64,000 bases of DNA from Oscillospiraceae bacterium (GCA_016293865.1 JAEDDG010000007.1:1-64000), one strand, 5' to 3'. Numbered from the stretch's first letter, positions 36,254 to 45,386 are shown. Numbers and translations: made by a program. The notes: generated by a model from the sequence alone, not told the origin.

Positions 36254-36970
36254 CTAAAGATCAGGCGACAGATTTCGCGGATTTTCGTCAATTTTCACAG
36301 GTTTGAATCCGACATAGTCCGCCGAGACCATCCGAAAGCCGATGCCCTTGTACCCGCCCTGCACCGCACAGCGCAGTCCCGGCCCGTGAATATGCCCGTA
36401 AAAACACCGGCGCACGCCGTAGGCGTTCAGAAGATCCAGCATTTCCCGGCACTCATAATCCTTATAAACCGGCGGATAATGGAGAAAACAGATGCGCTCC
36501 GCACAGTCCCCCGCCGCTTTCAGCGACGTCTCCAGACGCATCAGCTCCCGCTGCATGATTTTTTTGTCGTGCCCGTCCCCCTTTTCCTCTTCATAAAACC
36601 AGCCGCGCGTCCCGCATATGGCAATTTCCCCCACACGGAAGGCGTTGTTGTTGAGGAAATCTATGGTTGTCAGCCCATGCTCTGCGCACATGTGCCTGGC
36701 TTTGGAGGCAGTTGTCCACCAGTAATCATGATTCCCCTTGAGGATAATTTTTCTGCCGCCCAGACGGTCAATAAACTTAAAATCCTCCACGCTTTCCTGA
36801 AGAGACATTCCCCAGGAGATATCCCCGCAGATGACGCACACATCCTCAGGCTGCAGAGCGGAAAAACCGTCGATGATTTTATTTTCATAATTTTCCCACG
36901 CGGCCCCGAATACATGCATGGGCTTGTCAGAGCCGATGGACAGATGCAGATCACCAATTGCATAAAGCAT
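36254..36970 (-). CDS. Calcineurin-like metallophosphoesterase
   Basis: 238 residues. Metal-binding motifs are GDLHLS near residue 7, GDISWG, GNHDYWW, HYPP and GHIHGPG. The clostridial group begins MYAIADLHLS and is of unknown substrate, possibly nucleotide or phosphodiester. The ATG at 36970 follows AGGAG by ten bases; upstream in-frame sequence is unsupported. It is divergent from the DUF1540 gene, with an 80-base shared gap. Confidence 0.92.
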   Translation of the reverse strand: MLYAIGDLHLSIGSDKPMHVFGAAWENYENKIIDGFSALQPEDVCVICGDISWGMSLQESVEDFKFIDRLGGRKIILKGNHDYWWTTASKARHMCAEHGLTTIDFLNNNAFRVGEIAICGTRGWFYEEEKGDGHDKKIMQRELMRLETSLKAAGDCAERICFLHYPPVYKDYECREMLDLLNAYGVRRCFYGHIHGPGLRCAVQGGYKGIGFRMVSADYVGFKPVKIDENPRNLSPDL

Positions 36971-37050
36971 ATTTTTCAATCTCCTGCACAAGAATAATGG
37001 ACGGTGTCCGGTAAAAACTATAGATGACACCAGGAAAGGGAGAACTGAAC

Positions 37051-37224
37051 ATGAGTCTTTTCAAAGAAAACGACCAGCTGTGCGGCGTTGGCTGCGGCGT
37101 GGTCCACTGCAAGTACCACGGCGAAGGCAACTGCTGCTGCGCAGACAGCATCAACGTCGAATCCCGCAGCGCCACCAAGAAGGGCGAGACTTTCTGTTCC
37201 ACCTTCTGCGCAAAGGACGAGTAA
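37051..37224 (+). CDS. DUF1540 small Cys-rich protein
   Basis: 57 residues with eight cysteines. It matches DUF1540 in the block CGVGCGVVHC, then GNCCC, then the C-terminal ETFCSTFC. Such proteins are thought to bind metal and are abundant in clostridia; role unknown. The ATG at 37051 follows GGGAG by eight bases, and the frame further upstream is non-coding. It is the only plus-strand gene in the first 46 kb and ends before a bidirectional terminator. Confidence 0.88.
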   Translation: MSLFKENDQLCGVGCGVVHCKYHGEGNCCCADSINVESRSATKKGETFCSTFCAKDE

Positions 37225-37235
37225 GGCGCAATTTC

Positions 37236-37273
37236 AAGAAACCACCGGCAAGCCATGCTTCCGGTGGTTTCTT
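37236..37273. terminator. Bidirectional terminator between DUF1540 and thrC
   Basis: A perfect 13-bp stem AAGAAACCACCGG / CCGGTGGTTTCTT (37236-37248, 37261-37273), 12-base loop. It serves the plus-strand small gene and the convergent minus-strand thrC, which ends ten bases away. Confidence 0.88.
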
Positions 37274-37282
37274 ACATAAGTT

Positions 37283-38767
37283 TTAACGCAGGAATTCTTC
37301 CACGACGGACAGCATGGCGTCTTTTTCCGTAAAATCAGTAAAACGCACACGCTTATTCTTCAGTGCGACCAACGGCGCCGGCGCCGGTTTTCCGCTGACC
37401 GTCTGCAGGCGGTCGATCAGCTCCAGACCCTGCGCGCCGCCGGAATCACCCAGCGCATCCAGCACGCTGTCGCAGAACTTATACGGACTTGCAGTGGAAA
37501 CCACAACAGCCTGTGTATCGTCTCCGGTCTCGGCGCGGTAAGCGCGCAGAACATGACAGCCAACGGCAGTATGCGTATCCATCAGATAGCCGTGTTCATC
37601 GAAAACGCGGCGGATTTCCTCTTTCGTCTCGCTGTCCGTGCAGCTGCCGGCCGAAAACAGCGCGTCCATCTGCGCCTTCAGCTGCGGCGCAACTTCATAT
37701 TTCCCGGTTTCCGCAAGCTGACGCATGTACCCCGCGACCAGGCGGTCGTCGCCGCCGGAAATCTCAAACAGAAGCCGCTCCAGATTGCTGGAAATCAGAA
37801 TATCCATCGACGGGGAAATGGTGGTGTGGAAACTGCGGTTTTTATTATACACGCCTGTGCTGAAAAATTCAGTCAGAACATCGTTGCAGTTGGACGCACA
37901 AATCAGCTTTTTGACCGGAAGGCCCATGCGCTTTGCATAATATCCGGCCAGAATATCGCCGAAATTGCCGGTAGGCACGCAGAAATTCACAGCGTCCCCG
38001 TTCTGAATTCTCCCTGCGGACACAAGATCACAGTAAGCAGAAATGTAATAGACCACCTGCGGCAGCAGACGTCCCCAGTTGATGGAATTTGCAGAAGACA
38101 GGAACCAGCCTTTCTCCGCCAGGCGCTGCCGGAATGCGGCATCGCTGAAAATTTTCTTCACGCCGCTCTGCGCATCGTCAAAATTGCCGAGCACGGAACA
38201 CACGCCGACGTTTTCTCCGTCCTGGGATGTCATCTGCAGCTTCTGGATATCTGATACACCGTCGCGGGGATAGAAAACCATAATTTTTGTCCGGTCCACA
38301 TCCCTGAAGCCTTCCAGAGCGGCTTTGCCCGTGTCGCCGGACGTAGCGACCAGAATGCAGACCTTTTTCTCCTCGCCGTTTTTAATCAGCGAAGCGGTCA
38401 GCAGATGCGGCAGGATCTGCAGCGCCATATCCTTGAAGGCACAGGTCGGCCCGTGCCAGAGTTCAAGAAAGCTTGTGTTCTCATCAAGCGCCGCAACCGG
38501 CGCTACTGCCGGCGTATCAAAATTTGTGCCGTAGGCTTTTGCACACAGCTCCGTCAGTTCCGCCTCGGAAAAGTCCTCCAGGAAGAGCCCCATCACATAA
38601 ACCGCGCGCTGCTGATAGGTCATACCCGTCAGCTTCTCAATGGCGCCGGCGGGCAGCGCAGGAACAGATTCCGGCACAAACAGGCCGCCGTCCCTGGACA
38701 GGCCGCAGGCAATTGCCTGCGCCGAAGTCAGGCGAATGGAGCTGTCTCTTGTACTTAAATAACGCAT
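37283..38767 (-). CDS. thrC: Threonine synthase
   Basis: Converts O-phosphohomoserine to threonine, 494 residues. The PLP lysine is in HGPTCAFKDMAL and the phosphate-binding loop is PTGNFGDILAGYYA. It starts MRYLSTRD, the classic N-terminus of the long bacterial/yeast-type enzyme, at the ATG at 38767 preceded by AAAGGAAG; the ATG ten codons upstream has no ribosome site. It is 26 bases after yraN; no other threonine genes are in the window. Confidence 0.96.
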   Translation of the reverse strand: MRYLSTRDSSIRLTSAQAIACGLSRDGGLFVPESVPALPAGAIEKLTGMTYQQRAVYVMGLFLEDFSEAELTELCAKAYGTNFDTPAVAPVAALDENTSFLELWHGPTCAFKDMALQILPHLLTASLIKNGEEKKVCILVATSGDTGKAALEGFRDVDRTKIMVFYPRDGVSDIQKLQMTSQDGENVGVCSVLGNFDDAQSGVKKIFSDAAFRQRLAEKGWFLSSANSINWGRLLPQVVYYISAYCDLVSAGRIQNGDAVNFCVPTGNFGDILAGYYAKRMGLPVKKLICASNCNDVLTEFFSTGVYNKNRSFHTTISPSMDILISSNLERLLFEISGGDDRLVAGYMRQLAETGKYEVAPQLKAQMDALFSAGSCTDSETKEEIRRVFDEHGYLMDTHTAVGCHVLRAYRAETGDDTQAVVVSTASPYKFCDSVLDALGDSGGAQGLELIDRLQTVSGKPAPAPLVALKNKRVRFTDFTEKDAMLSVVEEFLR

Positions 38768-38793
38768 TGCTGAATTCTTCCTTTCAATCTTTG

Positions 38794-39159
38794 TCATTCC
38801 GGGCGGAACGCGTCCTCAATATGGTTCAGCTCTGTTTTTCCTCCCGGTCCGTCCGGCGCGCAGACTTCAATGACATCAAACCTGGGCTGCTTTTCTGTCT
38901 CGTTCTCCGTCAGCCACATCATCGCCGTGCGGATCAGTCTTTGCTGCTTGACAGCAGTCACATATTCCATCGGGCGGATATAGTCCCCTCTTCTGCGCAG
39001 CTTAACCTCTGCAAAAACCACATATTGTTTGTTTTCCGCAATCAGATCTATTTCACCGAAGCGGCAGGAATACCCCATCGCGGTAATCCTGTAGCCGTGC
39101 TTTCTCAAATAATCCGCGGCGGTCTGTTCGCCCCACCGCCCGAGCAGCTTCGTGTTCAT
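38794..39159 (-). CDS. YraN/UPF0102 endonuclease-fold protein
   Basis: 121 residues. The restriction-endonuclease-like core is visible as GEQTAADYLRKHGY, FGEIDLIAENKQYVVFAEVK and the terminal basic/hydrophobic helix, with the Asp and Glu-x-Lys nuclease residues present. Function is not firmly established. It usually neighbours rnhB and ylqF, as here, lying nine bases after rnhB. Confidence 0.93.
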   Translation of the reverse strand: MNTKLLGRWGEQTAADYLRKHGYRITAMGYSCRFGEIDLIAENKQYVVFAEVKLRRRGDYIRPMEYVTAVKQQRLIRTAMMWLTENETEKQPRFDVIEVCAPDGPGGKTELNHIEDAFRPE

Positions 39160-39168
39160 CCCGGCGCC

Positions 39169-39783
39169 TCAGTGCATCTTCCGCAGAAACGTCCTGCGGT
39201 GAACCGGAGACGGTCCGCATGCCCGCAGCGCCTCGTAATGGGCTTTCGTACCGTAGCCCTTATGCTTTTCAAAGCCATACTGCGGATATGTTTCAGCCAG
39301 GGCGCACATACAGCGGTCACGGCTGACCTTTGCCAGTATGGACGCCGCCGCGATGGCCGCGCTGCGGCCGTCCCCGCCCACAAAGCAGCGCGCAGGAAAG
39401 CGGATGCCGGAGACGGTATTGCCGTCCACCAGAGCCAGTTCAATCTCTCTGTTCAGCTGCTCAATGGCTCTGTTCATGGCCAAAAATGTCGCATTGAGAA
39501 TATTCAGCGTGTCGATTTCCTCTGCAGACGCGCTGGCAATACCATAGGATACGGCATTTTCCGTGATTTCATCATAAAGCGCCGCCCGCCTTTTTTCGCT
39601 GAGTTTTTTGGAATCGTCCAGTTCCGGCGGGCAGTAGCCCTCCGGCAGAATGACCGCAGCCGCATAGACCGGCCCTGCCAGGGGGCCGCGTCCGGCTTCA
39701 TCCACACCGCAGAACACCTGAAATCCTTCGCTGCGGATTTCTCTGTCCAGCTGCAGAAGATCAATTCTTTCCCGGTTCTTCAA
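39169..39783 (-). CDS. rnhB: Ribonuclease HII
   Basis: Cleaves RNA in RNA:DNA hybrids, 204 residues. The active-site motif GVDEAGRGPLAGPV gives Asp and Glu, followed by LDDSKKLSEKRR and a later Asp in LVDGNTVSGI. The TTG at 39783 follows GGGGAGGG by six bases and is inside ylqF (23-base overlap); an ATG 12 codons upstream lacks a ribosome site. It sits between ylqF and yraN in the standard order. Confidence 0.94.
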   Translation of the reverse strand: MKNRERIDLLQLDREIRSEGFQVFCGVDEAGRGPLAGPVYAAAVILPEGYCPPELDDSKKLSEKRRAALYDEITENAVSYGIASASAEEIDTLNILNATFLAMNRAIEQLNREIELALVDGNTVSGIRFPARCFVGGDGRSAAIAAASILAKVSRDRCMCALAETYPQYGFEKHKGYGTKAHYEALRACGPSPVHRRTFLRKMH

Positions 39784-40624
39784 GGGAAACCCTCCCCAAT
39801 TTTCCGCCTCTGAATTCATCAAGCAGAACTGCCGCCATGCGGTCCAGATCGTATTCACCGCCGGAAATGAGAAAACCGCGTTTCTTTGCGGCTGCCTCCA
39901 GCAGCGCGAATCCGTCCGCCTCCGGATCCGGGACAAATTTATAGCGCTCCGTCAGCCTCTCGGGATACATTGCCCGCAGGCGCAGCATCAGATTCGCCGC
40001 CAGCGTCACACGGTCCAGAATTTCATCACGGACGGCGCCGGTGCAGGCAAGGTTTTCCCCCACCTCCTGGCTGTCAAATTTCGGCCAGAGAATGCCCGGC
40101 GTATCCAGCAGATCCAGCGACGCGTCCACGCTGACCCACTGGTTCGCCCGGGTCACGCCGGGGCGGTCGGAAGCGGCGGCAATTTTTCTTCCGGCAACCT
40201 GATTGATAAATGTGGATTTTCCCACGTTCGGGATTCCCACCACCATCACGCGAAGCTTGCGCCCGGTCTGTCCCTTTGCCGCGTAACCAGCCAGCTTTTC
40301 AGCCAGCAGTTCCCGCACCGCCTGTGAAAAACCGCGGATTCCCTTCCCGCTTTTGCAGTCGGTTTCCAGCACAACCATATTCCTGCTGCGGAAATAGGCC
40401 GCCCAGCGCTTTGTCACCGCCGGATCCGCCTGATCCACCCGGTTCAGAATCATCATCCGGGGTTTATCGCCCGCCAGCGCATCAATGTCCGGATTGCGGC
40501 TGGACAGCGGAATCCGCGCGTCCGTGATCTCACAGACGGCGTCCACCATCTTCAGGCATTCTTCCATTTTCCGGCGGGCCCTGGTCATATGACCGGGGTA
40601 CCACTGAATATTCAGCTCTTCCAT
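39761..40624 (-). CDS. ylqF: Ribosome biogenesis GTPase YlqF (RbgA)
   Basis: 50S-assembly GTPase, 287 residues. The circularly permuted motif order is visible: NRVDQAD (G4 variant near residue 58), then GIPNVGKST (G1), then DTPGIL (G3). The N-terminal QWYPGHMTRARRKMEE is diagnostic, and the C-terminal RNA-binding domain is complete. The ATG at 40624 lies one base after the lepB stop. It precedes rnhB. Confidence 0.95.
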   Translation of the reverse strand: MEELNIQWYPGHMTRARRKMEECLKMVDAVCEITDARIPLSSRNPDIDALAGDKPRMMILNRVDQADPAVTKRWAAYFRSRNMVVLETDCKSGKGIRGFSQAVRELLAEKLAGYAAKGQTGRKLRVMVVGIPNVGKSTFINQVAGRKIAAASDRPGVTRANQWVSVDASLDLLDTPGILWPKFDSQEVGENLACTGAVRDEILDRVTLAANLMLRLRAMYPERLTERYKFVPDPEADGFALLEAAAKKRGFLISGGEYDLDRMAAVLLDEFRGGKLGRVSLEEPGKN

Positions 40625-40625
40625 C

Positions 40626-41255
40626 TCAATAAACGCTCCCAAACCGGCTCCAATCACGGCTGCCGTCCGGTCCGCGGCCGGGGATCAGCACGAAATAAAC
40701 CTTCCCGATGACGCAGCGCGTATCCACCATCCCGATGGACGCATCACGGCTGTCCGTGGACGAATTGCGGTTATCCCCCATCAAAAACAGGCAGCCCTCC
40801 GGCACGGTGACCGCACCGGTGAAGTCCTCCTGCAGATTTGTCGGCGAATTGGTGTACGGCTCATCCAGTGCCGCACCATCCACATAAACAATGCCTGCGA
40901 CAAAATCGATATCCACAGTCTGGCCCTCTGTTGCAATCACGCGCTTGACAATGGGCTCGCTGCCGAATGTATCCGTCTGCACAACCACAATATCGCCGGC
41001 CTCCGGTTCATAAAACAGGTTCGAGGTGACAATCCGGTCGCCCTGCACCAGCGTCATCATCATGGACGGGCCGATCACACCGATCACGCGTCCAATGAAA
41101 AGAAAAACCAGAATTCCGGCTACAAGAGCCGTAATGATGCACTGTACCCAGTCATATAGCTCCATCCGGCCGCTGTCCTGCTTCGGTGCGCCGGCCGCAG
41201 GCACCTGCGCAGCACCGGACGGATCAATTTTATAGGAATGATCTTGATTCTCCAT
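40626..41255 (-). CDS. lepB: Signal peptidase I
   Basis: Membrane protease that releases secreted proteins, 209 residues. One N-terminal transmembrane helix (about 38-57) precedes the catalytic Ser64 in VIGPSMMMTL and Lys104 in PIVKRVIATEGQ; the substrate-binding motif LMGDNRNSSTDSR is also present. The residues after Ser (MMM) deviate from the common SMxPTL. A long hydrophilic N-terminal region precedes the helix. A plausible -10 (TATAAT, 41293-41288) lies upstream. It ends one base before ylqF. Confidence 0.95.
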   Translation of the reverse strand: MENQDHSYKIDPSGAAQVPAAGAPKQDSGRMELYDWVQCIITALVAGILVFLFIGRVIGVIGPSMMMTLVQGDRIVTSNLFYEPEAGDIVVVQTDTFGSEPIVKRVIATEGQTVDIDFVAGIVYVDGAALDEPYTNSPTNLQEDFTGAVTVPEGCLFLMGDNRNSSTDSRDASIGMVDTRCVIGKVYFVLIPGRGPDGSRDWSRFGSVY

Positions 41256-41309
41256 GATTTACGGATCCTTTCGGAAAGGCTGTGACAATTATACACAAAT
41301 CCGGCAATT

Positions 41310-41338
41310 AAAAAAAGGGGGCGAAGCCCCCTTTTTTT
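41310..41338. terminator. Terminator between rplS and lepB
   Basis: Symmetric hairpin with five G:C pairs and flanking seven-base A and T runs (41310-41321 / 41327-41338), loop CGAAG. It works in both directions; it terminates the minus-strand rplS transcript, whose stop codon is eight bases away. Confidence 0.92.
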
Positions 41339-41345
41339 ATTTCTT

Positions 41346-41687
41346 TTACAGCTGCTCCTTGACTTTTGCAGCTTTACCAACGCGCTTGCGGATATAATAG
41401 AGCTTTGCTCTTCTGACTTTACCGCGGCGGACAGTCTCCACGGAGACAATGGACGGGGAATGAACGGGGAACACCTTTTCGCATCCCACATTGTAGGAGA
41501 TGCGGCGGACAGTAATCGTCTCATTGATGCCGCCGTGCTTCTTCGCAATAATCGTCCCTTCGAAAGCCTGATTTCTTTCGCGGTTGCCTTCCTTCACGCG
41601 GACGGTCACTCTTACAGTGTCGCCGACGTTCATCGGGGGCAGTTCAGGTTTCATATACTGCTGGCTGAGTGTTTTGACAAGATCCAT
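41346..41687 (-). CDS. rplS: Ribosomal protein L19
   Basis: Large-subunit protein at the 30S-50S interface, 113 residues. The family signature PPMNVGDTVRVTVRVKEGNRERNQ and RRISYNVGCEKVFPVHSP is intact, with the Lys/Arg-rich C-terminus. It stands alone between a strong promoter with structured leader (41699-41815) and a strong terminator, so it is monocistronic. GGGAGG at 41700 region is the ribosome site. Confidence 0.97.
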   Translation of the reverse strand: MDLVKTLSQQYMKPELPPMNVGDTVRVTVRVKEGNRERNQAFEGTIIAKKHGGINETITVRRISYNVGCEKVFPVHSPSIVSVETVRRGKVRRAKLYYIRKRVGKAAKVKEQL

Positions 41688-41699
41688 TTCTGATTATCC

Positions 41700-41786
41700 T
41701 CCCTTCCGAGGAGACGTTCATGCCGAAATTCACGACAGAGGACCGTCCCGATAGCAAAATGCCATGCATTTCACAGACACCGTGAC
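41700..41786 (-). promoter_or_regulatory. Candidate L19 leader (structured rplS 5' untranslated region)
   Basis: The transcribed leader between promoter and start is about 90 bases and shows an AAATGC-ATG-GCATTT hairpin and a GACG...CGTC pair bracketing CCTCTGTCGTG. Firmicutes rplS genes commonly carry such an autoregulatory L19 leader; the exact covariance match was not tested. Confidence 0.55.
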
Positions 41787-41815
41787 ATTTTAGCATACTG
41801 TGCCATAAAATGCAA
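41787..41815 (-). promoter_or_regulatory. Sigma-A promoter of rplS
   Basis: Minus strand TTGCAT (41815-41810), exactly 17 bases, TAAAAT (41792-41787), with an extended TGC before the -10 element. Confidence 0.85.
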
Positions 41816-41860
41816 GTCTTTTTTATCATTTTTCCTGTCGGCGCTGGCTGCACCGGTTCA

Positions 41861-42841
41861 TCAGGCGCCTGCCATCAGCGCATCCAGAATGACATAAACG
41901 TCTTCGTCAAGACCCTTTTCCATGGCCAGCGCTTCGTCAATGTCTCTGTCCAGGTAATCGCCGCCGTCCACGCAGACCACGCGGTTGGTCTTCCCCTCCG
42001 CCAGAAGCTGCACGGCCGTGTAGCCCATGCGGGAAGCGATCACGCGGTCACGGACCAGCGGGGATCCGCCGCGCTGCACATGGCCCAAAACCGTCAGGCG
42101 AACGTCAAGCCCGGTTTCCAGCTGAATCCGTTCCACAACGTCAGTCACCGGTCCTGCGCCCTCTGCAACGATGATCATAAAATGCGTCCTGCCGCGCAGG
42201 CGGGCGGAACGGATCCGCTCCACAACATCGCGCTGGAAGTCGATCTTCTTTTCCGGAACAAGAACAGCCGTCGCGCCGGCGGCAATGCCCACATACAGGG
42301 CAAGATGGCCTGCTTTATGTCCCATCACCTCCACCACGGAGCAGCGCTCGTGGGAACGCATGGTGTCGCGCAGCTTGTCGATGGACTCAATGGCCGTATT
42401 ACAGGCCGTATCATATCCGATGGTGTAGTCGGTGCAGGCGATATCATTGTCAATGGTGGCGGGAATACCCACAACGGAAATTCCATGCTTGGACAGGGCC
42501 AGCGCACCTTTGAATGTGCCGTCGCCGCCGATGGTGACGAGTCCCTGAATGCCCATAAAACGGCAGTTGTCAGCCGCTCTCTTCACGCCCTCCGGCGTCA
42601 TGAACTCCTTGCTGCGGGCTGTGTACAGCACGGTGCCGCCCCGGGCGGTCAGGCCGTTCACGTCTCTGGGCGTCATTGGATACATGTCCGCGGAAATCAG
42701 GCCGTGATAGCCTCTGCGGATGCCGATGCACTCAATCCCAAGCGATGCCGCAGTGCGCACAACCGCGCGAACCGCCGCATTCATTCCGGGCGCGTCTCCA
42801 CCGGATGTAAGCACGCCTATTCTTCTGACCGCACTGTTCAT
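41861..42841 (-). CDS. pfkA: ATP-dependent 6-phosphofructokinase
   Basis: Glycolytic enzyme phosphorylating fructose 6-phosphate, 326 residues. The N-terminal GGDAPGMNAAVRA loop, the ATP-site GGDGTFKGA (the Gly-Asp-Gly that favours ATP over pyrophosphate), the catalytic TIDND region and HVQRGGSPLVRDR are all present. It lies 18 bases after the TIGR03936-type gene; GGGAGG precedes the ATG at 42841. Confidence 0.96.
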   Translation of the reverse strand: MNSAVRRIGVLTSGGDAPGMNAAVRAVVRTAASLGIECIGIRRGYHGLISADMYPMTPRDVNGLTARGGTVLYTARSKEFMTPEGVKRAADNCRFMGIQGLVTIGGDGTFKGALALSKHGISVVGIPATIDNDIACTDYTIGYDTACNTAIESIDKLRDTMRSHERCSVVEVMGHKAGHLALYVGIAAGATAVLVPEKKIDFQRDVVERIRSARLRGRTHFMIIVAEGAGPVTDVVERIQLETGLDVRLTVLGHVQRGGSPLVRDRVIASRMGYTAVQLLAEGKTNRVVCVDGGDYLDRDIDEALAMEKGLDEDVYVILDALMAGA

Positions 42842-42859
42842 ACAGATCCCTCCCTGATT

Positions 42860-43522
42860 TTATCTGAAGATATTCATCAATTTGTCATATACCTCCAGCC
42901 GCTGGTGGCCGGCAAAATCCGGCGCAAGCGCCGGCAGCTTCTGCCGGATGGCATTGACAAGGTTTTCCGGATTCATTGCCGGCGTCTGGGCCGTCAGCCG
43001 GGCGTACAGCGTGAGCGTGTTTTCCCCGGTCCGCTCCAGACGGGCTGAATAAATACACGGCGCGATGTCCACATCGCCGTAACCGCGCTTTGATTTTTTG
43101 TTGATGATCAGCTCCTGCCGCGCAAACAGCGCCTCCAGCGCCTCAGGGCCGCCTTCCGGCACGCCGGCATCATACACGAGCGTCGTCTGCGTGTCCAGCC
43201 AGAACAGCTCCCTGAACTTCCGGGAAGGCGCATACGCCTGGAGCACCTCAATCCCTGCCGGCATGGCCGCATTCAAAAGCGCCGGCACGGACTCAAACGG
43301 GACATCCTCCAGCAGCACGGTGTCCATCAGTTCACACACGCTCCCGCTGCCCACGGACAGCGGCAGTGCAAACGTCATGCACGGGTGCGGATTAAACCCC
43401 TCCGTATGCTTCAGCGCAAGGCCAGCACGGATAAAAACACGCTGCATGGTCCGCATCAGGTCAAGATGGGAAATATATCTGGCCGTGCCGGTTTTTGAAA
43501 ACAGGATTCTGCACTCAGACAT
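42860..43522 (-). CDS. TIGR03936-type radical-SAM-associated protein (DUF2344)
   Basis: 220 residues of the family that is either fused to, or encoded beside, a B12-binding radical-SAM protein. The family marker is MSECRILFSKTGTARYISHLDLMRT and GFNPHPCMTFALPLSVG. Function unknown, thought to be RNA-linked. The ATG at 43522 follows GGAGG by eight bases. It overlaps the radical-SAM gene by eight bases, so the two act together. Confidence 0.9.
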   Translation of the reverse strand: MSECRILFSKTGTARYISHLDLMRTMQRVFIRAGLALKHTEGFNPHPCMTFALPLSVGSGSVCELMDTVLLEDVPFESVPALLNAAMPAGIEVLQAYAPSRKFRELFWLDTQTTLVYDAGVPEGGPEALEALFARQELIINKKSKRGYGDVDIAPCIYSARLERTGENTLTLYARLTAQTPAMNPENLVNAIRQKLPALAPDFAGHQRLEVYDKLMNIFR

Positions 43523-45350
43523 CTTTGCAGCCTCCTTCCCGCAGCGCCGCGGCGCCGCAGCCGCTGCAGCGGACACGGCAGTCCGGCGTGATCACGCCGG
43601 CATAAGCAGTCTGCCGCTCTTTTTCCAGATAGTCCCGGCGTACGCCGACGGAAAACATATCCCACGGCAAAAGCTCGCCGCAGCTGCGCGTCCTGTTGGC
43701 ATAAAACGCCGGATCCACGCCGCAGGCTTCAAACGCCTGCATCCAGCGGTCAAAGGAGAAATAATCGCTCCAGGAATCCAGCCTGCCGCCGCGGCGCCAG
43801 ACTTCCTCGATCACAGCGCCCACACGCCTGTCGCCTCTGGCCAGCACTGCTTCAATCAGGCTCGTGTCGGCGGCGTGCCAGTTGTACGTGACCGCCCGTG
43901 CGCGCATGGACGAGCGCAGCAGCTCCACCCGGCGCATATACTCCTCCATCGTCACCTGCGCCTCCCACTGAAACGGCGTGTGCGGCTTGGGCACGAAGCA
44001 GGATGTGCTGACTGTAATGCGCACGCCTCTGGACTTGTTTGCGGCATGCTGCTTCCAGGTCCAGAGCACCTTGTTGGCAAGCTCCGCAATGGCCACGACA
44101 TCCTCATCCGTCTCCGTGGGCAGGCCCAGCATGAAGTAAAGCTTGATCGTGTTCCAGCCGCCTTCAAAGGCGATGCGGCACGTATTCAGCAGTTCTTCTT
44201 CTGTTACGTTCTTATTGATCACATCGCGCAGGCGCTGGCTTCCGGCCTCCGGTGCAAAAGTCAGGCCGGATTTGCGCACTTTCTGCACGCGCTGCATCAG
44301 ATCCATTGAAAAATTGTCCGCGCGCAGGGACGGCAGGGACAGACTGACCTTCCGCGGCTCACACCAGTCCAGCAGCCCGTCGCAAAGACCGTTCAGCGGC
44401 TTGTAATCGCTGGTGCTCAGAGAAGACAGCGTGACCTCCTCGTACCCGGAATTCTTCAGCGCGTCAATGCCCTGGCGGACCAACCGCTCCGGCGCACGCG
44501 TGCGCACCGGACGGTATACGTATCCCGCCTGGCAGAACCGGCAGCCGCGGATGCACCCGCGGAACAGCTCCAGCACCACCCGGTCGTGTACGATTTCCGT
44601 GGACGGCACAATCATCTTTTCCGGGAAATATGACCGGTCAAAATCAGCGACAATCCGCTTTTTCACCGTCTCAGGATATCCCGGCGCAGCGGTCACACTT
44701 TTCAGCGTACCGTCCTCGTGATAGGCAGGCGTATATGCGGTGGGAACATAGGCGCCGCCGATCTGCGACGCCTTCTGCAGAAGTGCGCCGCGGTCCGTTT
44801 TTTCCTGTTTGGCCGCCATACACAGTTCCGCCAGTTCCCGGCACTGCTCCTCGCCTTCGCCCAGGAGAAACAGGTCAATGAAATCCGCCATCGGCTCCGG
44901 ATTGTAGGCACAGGTGCCGCCGGCAATCACAAGGGGATCGCTGTCTTTTCTGTCCGCCGACCGCACCGGCACGCCGGCCAGATCCAGCATGTTCAGGACC
45001 TCTGTATAGGCCATTTCATACCCAAGCGTAAATGCAATTATGTCAAAATTCCGGACATCGTCGCCGCTTTCCAGCGCATACAGCGGAATGCCGGCCCGGC
45101 GCATTTCGTCTTCCATGTCGCCCCAGGGCGCGAACACCCGCTCACACCAGACGCCGTCCATCGCATTGAAAACGCCGTAGAGGATCCGCATGCCCAGGTT
45201 GGACATGCCGATTTCATAGGTATCCGGGAAACAGAATGCAATCCGCAGACTGACCTGCGCCTTGTCCTTGACAACCTGATTGTACTCGCCGCCTGTATAT
45301 CGCGCAGGCTTTTGAACCCGCGGGAGAATCCGTTCCAGTTCTTTTCGCAT
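43515..45350 (-). CDS. TIGR03960-type B12-binding-domain radical SAM protein
   Basis: 611 residues. A cobalamin-binding-like N-terminal domain (about 15-175) precedes a radical-SAM core with CIRGCRFCQAG (three Cys ligands) near residue 265, followed by an extra C-terminal domain with a CRVRCSGCG cysteine cluster. The split form is encoded as two overlapping genes here. The family is linked by context with ribosome and RNase genes in other clostridia; its substrate is unknown. Confidence 0.93.
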   Translation of the reverse strand: MRKELERILPRVQKPARYTGGEYNQVVKDKAQVSLRIAFCFPDTYEIGMSNLGMRILYGVFNAMDGVWCERVFAPWGDMEDEMRRAGIPLYALESGDDVRNFDIIAFTLGYEMAYTEVLNMLDLAGVPVRSADRKDSDPLVIAGGTCAYNPEPMADFIDLFLLGEGEEQCRELAELCMAAKQEKTDRGALLQKASQIGGAYVPTAYTPAYHEDGTLKSVTAAPGYPETVKKRIVADFDRSYFPEKMIVPSTEIVHDRVVLELFRGCIRGCRFCQAGYVYRPVRTRAPERLVRQGIDALKNSGYEEVTLSSLSTSDYKPLNGLCDGLLDWCEPRKVSLSLPSLRADNFSMDLMQRVQKVRKSGLTFAPEAGSQRLRDVINKNVTEEELLNTCRIAFEGGWNTIKLYFMLGLPTETDEDVVAIAELANKVLWTWKQHAANKSRGVRITVSTSCFVPKPHTPFQWEAQVTMEEYMRRVELLRSSMRARAVTYNWHAADTSLIEAVLARGDRRVGAVIEEVWRRGGRLDSWSDYFSFDRWMQAFEACGVDPAFYANRTRSCGELLPWDMFSVGVRRDYLEKERQTAYAGVITPDCRVRCSGCGAAALREGGCKDV

Positions 45351-45386
45351 GTAATCACCAATTTGTGCAAATTCATTCAGGTTATT

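Noticed and set aside
41810..43048. Plus-strand frame of over 400 codons opposite pfkA
   Set aside because: Shadow of pfkA and of the TIGR03936-type gene; no independent promoter or ribosome site.
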